Positions 32,750-39,720 of a stretch of DNA of 44,349 bases are shown one piece after another (position 1 is the stretch's first letter; every line of letters starts with the position of its first letter). The notes under the pieces were generated by a model, which was not told the DNA's origin, did no database searches, and saw only the letters and a list, made by a program, of their open reading frames with translations. Origin of the DNA: DASYYE01 sp035946955 (lineage in GTDB: Bacteria > Actinomycetota > Actinomycetes > Streptosporangiales > Streptosporangiaceae); the NCBI GenBank assembly GCA_035946955.1, contig DASYYE010000075.1:1-44349 (forward strand), read 5' to 3'. Made by a program: the position numbers and the translations under genes.

Positions 32750-34912
32750 TCACCCGGTCACATCACTGGCGGGCCGGTACACCCGCACACCGTCCGCCGC
32801 GTAGGCGAACTTGAAGCCGACGGCGGTCAGGTACTGGCTCACGGCGACCTTCGAGTACGGGCTCACGCTCGTGGTCTGCGGCCAGAGGAGCACCCAGCCC
32901 ACGTGCATGGCGCGCAGGTCAGCGCGCACGCGGCGAAGCCGGGACGGGTAGCCGGCAGAAGCCGGTGGCAGCGCCGTGGTCGGGACCGACTCCTCCTCGG
33001 CACGCAGCAGGTCCAGGTAGAACGGGTGGCGCCGGATCGCCGTCAGCGTGGGTTCGGGTGTCCGCGACAGGTATGCCACGGCCCGCGGATGACCGTCCGC
33101 GGTAGCGAGCACCTCCGCCGCGGGGGCGAACGCGGCCCCCTCACCAGGCAGCGGCACCCCGCCGCGCACGCCGAACGGGACGTCCACGACGAGCGAGCCC
33201 GAGTGGTCGGCGGCGATCGGCCGGTCCAGCGCGGGCAGGGTGGTGGGCATGGCCCCGACCCCCTGGTTGCCTGACCAGCCGACTTCGAATGCGCCGACGA
33301 TGAGCAGCGGGATGAGCAGGAGCGTGGCGCGCTTGCGCAGCCACTCCACTGCGGCGCCCGCGAGCAGCGACGCCGGCACCAGCGCCAGCATGATGATGCG
33401 TGCGGCCTCACGGAAGCCCGACATCCCCGGGATCTGCACGAACCAGGTGAACGGCATGACGGCCGAGACCCGGACCCCGTTCCAGGACTGGGTGGCGGGG
33501 ATGAACACGTGGCCGCCGATCTTCAGCGTGGACCCGAGCGACAGGGCCGCGCCACCGAGCCACAGCAGCGAGAGCAGCCGGCCGCTGCGCCGCCGCCGCC
33601 AGGTCACGACCGCGCCGAGCAGCGCGAGGATGGTCAGCACCAGGCCGAACGTGGGAACGCCGTCGAACTCCGGCCCCTGGTAGCTGATGGCCTGCACCGC
33701 GGTCAGGCCGTGCTGGACAGCCGCTGGTGATAGCTCGACCAGCCTCGGCAGCCCGGCACCTGACATCACATAGTCGGAGTCGACCAGGTGCATCGGGAAC
33801 TTCGCGCCGCCGGAGAGGTTCTGCTCCCCCATCGCGACGATCTGCGGGCTGCCGGCCACGAGCGCCACCGCCGCGGCCCCGGACACCAGCGCGAGCCTCC
33901 GCCGCCAGTCAGGGGGCGTGACGTCGGCTGCGGGCACGGGTTTGTGTGCCCGCCAGTGCACCAGCCGTGTCAATGCGTTCCTGCTAAACCCAGGCAGCGT
34001 CGCAAGCCACCGAACCAGCGCGGCGCAGAGCCCGCCAAGCGCACTGGGCAACTTCGTCACCAGGCCCGCCGCCATGCCGGGCAGCCGCCTCGGCAGCGTG
34101 GGCAGGGCCGCCCGCAGCTCGGGCAGTGTGGGCAGGGCCTTGACCGGCTGTTCAGCCAGCCAGGGGAGCAGCGCGAGCACGACGATGATCCCGACCAGGA
34201 CCACGGACTCCTGGTCGGTCAGCAGGCCAGCCCCGATGACCACGCCCAGCACGGCAGCCTGGCGCCAGCCGGGGCGGCGCCGCAGTCGCACGGCCGCCTC
34301 CAGGGCCAGCGGGGCGAACAGCATCCCGGCCGCCAGGTTGAGCTGGTACCAGGCATGCCAGGCGAACATCGAGGACAGGCCGAAGAAGGCGCCCGCGGTG
34401 ATCGCGCCGAGCTGGGAGCTCAGCCACAGCCGTGCCACCCGGTACAGCGCGTAACACAGCAGCCCCGGCATGAGCACCGACAGCAGGTTGTAGGAGGCGC
34501 TGGGGCCGAACAGCACAGTGACCGGCAGCATCAGCACACCCTCGAGCGGCATCAGGGCGTGGTACCCGAGCTGGGCCCCGACGGGCGCGGCGATGGCGTG
34601 GGTGTACCAGGGGTTGCCCAGGTGCTCGACCTGGTGGGCGACCCACCAGAAGTCCCATACGTAGGTTCCGCCATCCCTGGTGGCGGGGAGCCTGCCCTCG
34701 GTCAGGTAGGTGACCCGGGGCCAGGTCACGGCGATTCCAGCGGCGAGGTAGCAAGCGAGGAGGACCAGGTGCTGGACGAGGGGACTGCGGGTCACGCGCT
34801 TGTGCCACGCCTGCTCCGCGTCCGCCTGCCCGCGCTGCTGTTCCCCGGTGTCCGCCTGCTGGTCCTTCGGTGAACCAGCCAGCCCCCCTGCGGGCTGCCG
34901 AGTCGTCGTCAC
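32750..34912 (-). CDS. Large polytopic membrane protein, GT-C-like
   Basis: This protein of about 720 residues has a hydrophilic N-terminal 50 residues, about 10-12 transmembrane helices and a C-terminal soluble domain of about 180 residues. The first loop has RLPATRDGGTYVWDFWWVAH, an acidic position that suits GT-C lipid-sugar-dependent glycosyltransferases. Later PGMSGFREAARIIMLALVPA resembles membrane mannosyl- and arabinosyltransferase-like proteins. The start is uncertain: GTG 34912 begins VTTTRQPAG, with only a weak ribosome binding site. Its position 150 bp upstream of the NDP-sugar operon suggests shared work on cell-surface glycans. Confidence 0.65.
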   Translation of the reverse strand: MTTTRQPAGGLAGSPKDQQADTGEQQRGQADAEQAWHKRVTRSPLVQHLVLLACYLAAGIAVTWPRVTYLTEGRLPATRDGGTYVWDFWWVAHQVEHLGNPWYTHAIAAPVGAQLGYHALMPLEGVLMLPVTVLFGPSASYNLLSVLMPGLLCYALYRVARLWLSSQLGAITAGAFFGLSSMFAWHAWYQLNLAAGMLFAPLALEAAVRLRRRPGWRQAAVLGVVIGAGLLTDQESVVLVGIIVVLALLPWLAEQPVKALPTLPELRAALPTLPRRLPGMAAGLVTKLPSALGGLCAALVRWLATLPGFSRNALTRLVHWRAHKPVPAADVTPPDWRRRLALVSGAAAVALVAGSPQIVAMGEQNLSGGAKFPMHLVDSDYVMSGAGLPRLVELSPAAVQHGLTAVQAISYQGPEFDGVPTFGLVLTILALLGAVVTWRRRRSGRLLSLLWLGGAALSLGSTLKIGGHVFIPATQSWNGVRVSAVMPFTWFVQIPGMSGFREAARIIMLALVPASLLAGAAVEWLRKRATLLLIPLLIVGAFEVGWSGNQGVGAMPTTLPALDRPIAADHSGSLVVDVPFGVRGGVPLPGEGAAFAPAAEVLATADGHPRAVAYLSRTPEPTLTAIRRHPFYLDLLRAEEESVPTTALPPASAGYPSRLRRVRADLRAMHVGWVLLWPQTTSVSPYSKVAVSQYLTAVGFKFAYAADGVRVYRPASDVTG

Positions 34913-35287
34913 TACCAGGTCACCACTTCCATGGATCTTCGGTGCGTGGCGGTCACATCCTTGTAACGCCCGGATGGAGGCGAGACCCCGAAAGTGCGCA
35001 ACCTTCTCATAACACCCGCGCACATCCTGCCATGCACGAAGACACAAGCCGGTCACGAAAACGGAATGTTCTCGCCATAAGTAGGTCAAACAGCGTTCTA
35101 CCCTGCACTGACGCACCTGGCTGCGACGCTGATGGGCGCAGCCACCGCAGAGCGACGGCCTCCCCCAGAGCATACATAGTGCCTTAATGAGAGTGCGCCG
35201 GGGGACGCCGCAGGGCAATCATGACGTAACGGGGTGTCTGCTTGTTGGTCATATTGAAATGACTTGACCGGCCGATAAGGTGTGACC
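34913..35287. other. Divergent intergenic region
   Basis: The 375 bp separate the GT-C-like gene (minus) from the DUF1707 gene (plus). The stretch is less GC-rich than the genes and must hold both promoters. I see no gene, RNA or strong dyad in it. An AAGG at 35277-35280 serves the DUF1707 gene. Confidence 0.6.
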
Positions 35288-35983
35288 GTGAGTGAACCCG
35301 CCCTGCCGGCTGATCGTGGGCCAGTTGATCGTGCGCCAACGGACCGTGGCCAGATGCGTGTGTCAGACGGTGACCGCGAGCGTGTCGCCGAGGTGCTGCG
35401 TGATGCCACCGGCCAGGGGCGGATCACCTTCGAGGAACTCGAGGAACGGCTCGGCCGCGCCTACACCGCCAAGACCTACGCCGAACTCGAGGCCGTCGTC
35501 GTGGACCTGCCCAAGTCCGCCACGGCCGGCGTGGCCGGTGTGCGGGACCGGTCAGTCGTGTCCGACCGCGTGGGCGGGCACCCCGGGGGCAAGTTCGCGG
35601 TCGCCATCATGGCCGGGTCGCGGCGTCGCGGCACATGGGTGGTGCCCAAGACGTTCATCGCGTTCGCGCTCATGGGCGGCGTCGAGATCGACCTGCGAGA
35701 GGCGCGTTTCAGCGAGCGCGAGGTCACCATCCACGCCTACACCGTGATGGGTGGCGTGGACATCATCAGCGACTACGAGATCGAGATGGACGTCTCCGGG
35801 TTCGGCCTGATGGGCGGCGTTGACCATGAGGCGAGCGGCCCTGGTGCGCCCGGTGCCCCGCGGGTGCGGGTCGTCGGGTTCGCGCTGATGGGTGGCGTCG
35901 GCGTCAGGCGCAAGCCCCCGAAGGGCTCGAAGAAGCGGGACCAGGTCGGCGGGGGCAAGCGGCCGGAGATCCGCAGCGAGTAG
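35288..35983 (+). CDS. DUF1707 protein with a LiaF-like C-terminal domain
   Basis: This 231-residue protein has an N-terminal DUF1707 domain (MRVSDGDRERVAEVLRDATG, then ITFEELEERLGRAYTAKTYA), a small helical motif found in many actinomycete membrane-associated proteins. A C-terminal beta-rich region has repeated FALMGGVEIDL, VMGGVDII and GLMGGVD turns like the LiaF/DUF2154 cell-envelope stress domain. There is no transmembrane helix. GTG 35288 follows AAGG by seven bases, and GTG 35282 is the alternative. It heads the group of four same-strand genes that ends with the FHA-PrsW gene. Confidence 0.88.
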   Translation: MSEPALPADRGPVDRAPTDRGQMRVSDGDRERVAEVLRDATGQGRITFEELEERLGRAYTAKTYAELEAVVVDLPKSATAGVAGVRDRSVVSDRVGGHPGGKFAVAIMAGSRRRGTWVVPKTFIAFALMGGVEIDLREARFSEREVTIHAYTVMGGVDIISDYEIEMDVSGFGLMGGVDHEASGPGAPGAPRVRVVGFALMGGVGVRRKPPKGSKKRDQVGGGKRPEIRSE

Positions 35984-35996
35984 CCGGGTAGGGCCA

Positions 35997-36011
35997 CGCG
36001 GCGGAACCGCG
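35997..36011 (+). terminator. Short hairpin after the DUF1707 gene
   Basis: CGCGG-CGGAA-CCGCG forms a five-base stem 13 bp after the stop. It is modest and has no T-tract, so it may only attenuate. Confidence 0.4.
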
Positions 36012-36213
36012 ACCCCACTCCGTGTCACAGGTCACTGGTGAGCCGCTACATTTGCGCACAACTACCTGTCGTTGACCTGCTATTACGACGCACATAGCAG
36101 TCATCCGGCTTACCTTTGGACCATGCCCACCCAGCACGTGGTCCTGTTGATCCCGGATTGCATCAGTAGTCCGGTGTTCGCCACGGTCTGGGGTTGGCGG
36201 GAGAGCCTGTCCC

Positions 36214-37092
36214 ATGGTTGACGGCGTCCGCTGGCTGCGGGCAAGCCGTCACTGGGTGACCGGCGGCCTCACCCGCGCCTGGGCTGTGCTCCCCCTGGCT
36301 GTGCTTCGGGTGAAGGGGCTCCGGGCGGCTGTGCTTCGGGTGAAGGGGCTCCGGGCGGCTGTGTTCCGGGCGGCTGCGTTCCGGAAGGCCGGGCTCTGGG
36401 TGGCGGGGCGACGCTGGGCGGTCGCGACCGTGGGGGTGGTCGCGGTCACGGCTGTGGCGGGACTGGTGTGGTGGGCGCCGTGGTCAGCGCCAGCCCGTGG
36501 CGTTGCCGGTAACGCCACCACCGGTAGGACTGCCCAGGGTCACCACCGCGGACCCGCCTTCGGCCCGGTGTCAGGCACCGGCACGAGCAGCGGCGGCGCC
36601 AAGTCCCTGGCGGCCATCCTCGCCCCGGACCTGGGCGGCTCCGGCACGAGCCGTCCCCTCCTCCACAGTTGTGCCTCGTCGACATCGACCGTTGCCACGC
36701 TCCACCTGCAGGCGGTCGTGGGCAGCGTGGCCTGCGCCGGGACGCCCGGGAGCTCAATCAGCCTGTGGGCCTACCAGTTCGGCAACGTCATGGGTTATGA
36801 AAAGGGCTTCCTGCAGTTGAACGGCGCGGTGGGGTGGGATGCGGCCAAGGCAGGCCACAGGTGCCCGTCATCGGGGCACGTCCTCCCCGGGCGCGTGAAA
36901 TGGCAGGACCCGCCGCGCTACCCGAGCCAGTCGGGCCAGGTACTGGACTGCAACCCGGCCCCCAAGACCGGGTCGCCCCAGTTCGTGTGGGCCATGCCGA
37001 CCCAGCGGGTGGTGTTCCGCGCCACTGACGCCCAGGCCGGTGCCACCTACGGGTCGCTGTGGGACTGGCTGAGGTCGGTGCACTTTGACTGA
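36214..37092 (+). CDS. Single-pass membrane protein of unknown function
   Basis: This 292-residue protein has a basic, Arg/Val/Ala-rich cytoplasmic N-terminus (about 1-68), one transmembrane helix (VATVGVVAVTAVAGLVWW) and an exported part. The latter has a Gly/Ser/Thr linker and a domain of about 150 residues with four cysteines, for example LLHSCASS, GSVACAGT, GHRCPS and LDCNPAP, that could form disulfides. No family is recognised. The N-terminus contains a perfect 30-bp in-frame duplication (VLRVKGLRAA twice). The gene overlaps the PP2C gene by eight bases, so the two are coupled, and the product could be a sensor or protease substrate for the downstream proteins. Confidence 0.75.
   Translation: MVDGVRWLRASRHWVTGGLTRAWAVLPLAVLRVKGLRAAVLRVKGLRAAVFRAAAFRKAGLWVAGRRWAVATVGVVAVTAVAGLVWWAPWSAPARGVAGNATTGRTAQGHHRGPAFGPVSGTGTSSGGAKSLAAILAPDLGGSGTSRPLLHSCASSTSTVATLHLQAVVGSVACAGTPGSSISLWAYQFGNVMGYEKGFLQLNGAVGWDAAKAGHRCPSSGHVLPGRVKWQDPPRYPSQSGQVLDCNPAPKTGSPQFVWAMPTQRVVFRATDAQAGATYGSLWDWLRSVHFD
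36301..36360 (+). repeat. Perfect 30-bp tandem duplication in frame
   Basis: The 30 bases at 36301-36330 are repeated exactly at 36331-36360 and encode VLRVKGLRAA twice. A shorter degenerate third copy follows (VFRAAAF). Identity without drift suggests a recent event. Confidence 0.9.
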
Positions 37093-37966
37093 AGACCATT
37101 CTCCCGCTCCCGGCGCTCCCGCCCACACCACCGGCGACGGCTGGCAGGTCCTCACGGCCACCCAGCGCGGCGTCGCGCACGACGCGGTCGGCCTGCCCAA
37201 CCAGGATGCGGTAGCCGTCCGCTGGCTCGGGGGCCAGGGCGTGGTCGTGGCGGTGGCCGACGGCCACGGCCACTGGCGCCATTTCCGCAGCGACCGCGGG
37301 TCCCGGCTCGCGGTGGCCGCCGCGTGTGACGAGATCGCGCAGCGGACTGCCTGGCTGGCCGGCCTCACCGACGTCCAGCAGGCCCGGGACCAGGTCCACG
37401 AGGTGCTGGTGCCAGCCATCCTCGCGCGGTGGCGGGAGGCGGTCCGCGCCGATGTCAAGGCTGACCCGCTGACCGCAGAAGAGGAAGTGAGGCAGCCTCC
37501 GGGCGACGACATCACGATCGCCTACGGGACGACCCTCCTGGTGGCTGTGGTCTGGGAGTCACGGCTCGTGCTGGCGCAGGTCGGTGACGGGGACATCATC
37601 GGCATCCGGGTGAGCGGGGCACCGCTGCTGGCCGTGCCGGCCGACCCGCTGCTGGACGGCCGCTACACGACCAGCATGTGCAGCCCGGGCGCGGCCCAGG
37701 CGTTCCGGGCGGCCGCGGTGGACCTGTCAGCCACCCCGCTGCTCGGCGTCGTGCTCGCCACCGACGGCTACGCCAATGCACAGGCGGCCGAGGGCTGGCA
37801 GGCGGCAGTGACCGCCTGCCTCGCCGAGGTCATCACGGAGTACCCGACGCCGTGGCTCGTGGAACAGTTGCCGCAGTGGGCCAGCCGCTGCGCGTCGGCG
37901 GAAGGCAGCGCCGATGACACCACCATCGCGCTGCTGCTGGCACCCCAGGCAGAGCCCGGCGAATAA
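37085..37966 (+). CDS. PP2C-type Ser/Thr protein phosphatase
   Basis: This 293-residue protein matches the PP2C_2 group. Metal-binding motifs are visible in order: PNQDAVAV, VAVADGHGHW, LAQVGDGDIIG, VLATDGYANA and ADDTTIALL. The aspartates that hold the two Mn/Mg ions are present, so it should dephosphorylate Ser/Thr. There is no transmembrane helix or signal. The start is TTG 37085, eight bases inside the previous gene, with GAGG ten bases upstream. It lies 108 bp before the FHA-PrsW gene. A phosphatase beside a phosphothreonine-binding FHA domain suggests that they read the same phosphorylation, although no kinase gene is present in the window. Confidence 0.87.
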   Translation: MTEDHSPAPGAPAHTTGDGWQVLTATQRGVAHDAVGLPNQDAVAVRWLGGQGVVVAVADGHGHWRHFRSDRGSRLAVAAACDEIAQRTAWLAGLTDVQQARDQVHEVLVPAILARWREAVRADVKADPLTAEEEVRQPPGDDITIAYGTTLLVAVVWESRLVLAQVGDGDIIGIRVSGAPLLAVPADPLLDGRYTTSMCSPGAAQAFRAAAVDLSATPLLGVVLATDGYANAQAAEGWQAAVTACLAEVITEYPTPWLVEQLPQWASRCASAEGSADDTTIALLLAPQAEPGE

Positions 37967-37988
37967 CCCGCCTGGGTATCCTTCCACT

Positions 37989-38018
37989 CTGTTGCCCCGG
38001 ACCCTGTTGCCCCGGACC
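37989..38018 (+). repeat. 15-bp perfect tandem duplication between PP2C and FHA-PrsW genes
   Basis: CTGTTGCCCCGGACC occurs at 37989-38003 and again at 38004-38018, in the leader of the FHA-PrsW gene. Confidence 0.85.
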
Positions 38019-38074
38019 TCGCCTGCTGGCACGGCGGGCGCAGGCGGGCCCGGGCGGGAAGGCGGGGTTTCCGG

Positions 38075-39511
38075 GTGGATGAGCTCTATGTCACCTACGA
38101 GGGCAGGCGTGTAACCGCCGCCCCCGGTGAGGAGCTGACGATTGGCAGGAGCCCGGACAGCGGGCTCATCGTCAACGAACCGACCGTCTCGCGCCAGCAT
38201 GCGCGGCTGGCATGGACCAGCGAAGGCTGGGTCTTCGAGAGCGCCGGCCGCGCCGGTACGTTCCGCCACGGCCTGCCGGTCACGCACCTGCTCGTGACCG
38301 GGCCGGTGGACCTGGCACTGGGATCCCCCCACGGACCGGTCGTGCGGCTCGAGCCGACGCAGGCCCCGGACCCGCAGGTCACGCCCAATCTGGACGCTCC
38401 GGTCCCGCCGGATGCTGGCCACGGCACCAGCCAGCCGTCGTTCACCGCCCGCCTGGAGATGCCGCCGGACGGCGGTGCGCACCCACGCGGTGCCGGCATC
38501 CGCGTTGTCGAACCCCACCATGCTGCCGAACCCCACCATGCTGCCGAACCCCATTACGCTGACGAACCCCACCACGCTGACGACATCGCGACCGCGTTCC
38601 ACATCCTGTTCCCCATCCAGAGCTGGCTGAAGAACCCGGGCTGGCGCCAGGGCACCCGGCTCCTGGTGATCATCTACGGGCTGCTCCCGCTGCTGTTCAT
38701 CGCGCTGTTCTCCTCCTCCCGGGACCTGACGACACCGGGCTGGGCCTACAGCCTCTACATCGCCCCACTGTGGGCGATCGCGTTCTGGCTGCTGATCCGG
38801 CCAGGCCCGCTGGGACGGCAGGAATACCTCATCGCTGCCGGGACCGTCGTCTGGACACTGCTGTGGATGCAGCTGGTCACCGGCCCGGTCGACAACAACC
38901 TCAACCCCAGGAACTTCGCCGACGCGCTCGCGGTCGGGTTCAACGAAGAGGTCACCAAGGCACTGCCGATCCTGCTGGCGGCACTGCTGCTGCTCCGCCT
39001 GCGTTCGGTCAAGCTGGACGTGCGCATGTGGATGTTCCTCGGCACCATCGCGGGGCTGACATTCGGCGTCAGGGAGCAGGCCCTCTACACCCCCGCTGGC
39101 ATCACCCAGACCGCCGCGGGCGTGGAGCTCCACAAGTTCAGCCTCGCGGTCAGTGGCGAGCTGTACTTCGCGTTCCGGGTCTTCGTGGATGGCTTCCAGC
39201 ACGCGATGTGGGCCGGGGTGGCCGGGTTCTTCATGGGCATGGCCGTGAACTACTCACGGCGGCGGTTCCAGCTCATCATCCTCGGGGTCACGATCCCGTC
39301 CGTGCTGCACGCGCTCAACGACTGGATCAGTTCCAACTTCTCTTCGTACTGGCCGTGGATCCTGCTGCAGGCCTTTTCGCTCCTGCTGTTCCTCGGCTAC
39401 ACGATGTCCGCGGCGTCGATCGAGCAGGAGGTGCGGCGGACACCGATATTCCGCGGCGAGTCCATGCTCATGGAACGGCTGTCGGAGCCAGGTGACGCGC
39501 GGACACCGTAA
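38075..39511 (+). CDS. FHA domain-PrsW intramembrane protease fusion
   Basis: This 478-residue protein has an N-terminal FHA domain (about 1-90) with LTIGRSPDSGLIV and VSRQHARL, the Arg and SxxH positions that bind phosphothreonine. A disordered linker follows with four EPHHAA-type repeats. The PrsW-type membrane domain (about 170-470, roughly 8 helices) has EEVTKALPILL (EExxK), VDGFQHAMWAGVAGFFMG and PSVLHALNDW, which match the acidic and histidine motifs of PrsW glutamic proteases. Bacillus PrsW makes the first cut of the anti-sigma factor RsiW. GTG 38075 follows GGGAAGGCGGGG. It is the last of four same-strand genes with the PP2C phosphatase and the single-pass protein. Confidence 0.88.
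   Translation: MDELYVTYEGRRVTAAPGEELTIGRSPDSGLIVNEPTVSRQHARLAWTSEGWVFESAGRAGTFRHGLPVTHLLVTGPVDLALGSPHGPVVRLEPTQAPDPQVTPNLDAPVPPDAGHGTSQPSFTARLEMPPDGGAHPRGAGIRVVEPHHAAEPHHAAEPHYADEPHHADDIATAFHILFPIQSWLKNPGWRQGTRLLVIIYGLLPLLFIALFSSSRDLTTPGWAYSLYIAPLWAIAFWLLIRPGPLGRQEYLIAAGTVVWTLLWMQLVTGPVDNNLNPRNFADALAVGFNEEVTKALPILLAALLLLRLRSVKLDVRMWMFLGTIAGLTFGVREQALYTPAGITQTAAGVELHKFSLAVSGELYFAFRVFVDGFQHAMWAGVAGFFMGMAVNYSRRRFQLIILGVTIPSVLHALNDWISSNFSSYWPWILLQAFSLLLFLGYTMSAASIEQEVRRTPIFRGESMLMERLSEPGDARTP
38510..38581 (+). repeat. Four tandem 18-bp in-frame repeats
   Basis: Units at 38510, 38528, 38546 and 38564 encode EPHHAA, EPHHAA, EPHYAD and EPHHAD in the linker between the FHA and PrsW domains. The first two units are identical. 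The stretch is His-rich and might bind metal. Confidence 0.9.
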
Positions 39512-39720
39512 GCGTGACCGGCCGCAGTGGCGGAGAAAGCGCCGAATAGGCGGCAATGCCCAAGATCGGCTTTTCACCGGCACCCTCGTCCGGTACCGCT
39601 CATTAGCGCGGCTATTCCGTTGCACCTTCAGGGTGGTTTGTTTACGTCCACGGCCCATATCCTGCCGCCAGGACCGCTTGTGACAGTTTCCGACGTGGGA
39701 ACGGGGATGGAGGACGTGAC

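Noticed and set aside
31352..33274. 640-codon plus-strand frame across the sugar operon
   Set aside because: It runs antisense to the dehydrogenase and the GT-C-like gene, whose motifs and ribosome binding sites are clear.
29438..34912. Antibiotic biosynthetic gene cluster
   Set aside because: There are sugar enzymes but no polyketide, peptide or terpene scaffold genes, so a cell-surface glycan role is simpler.
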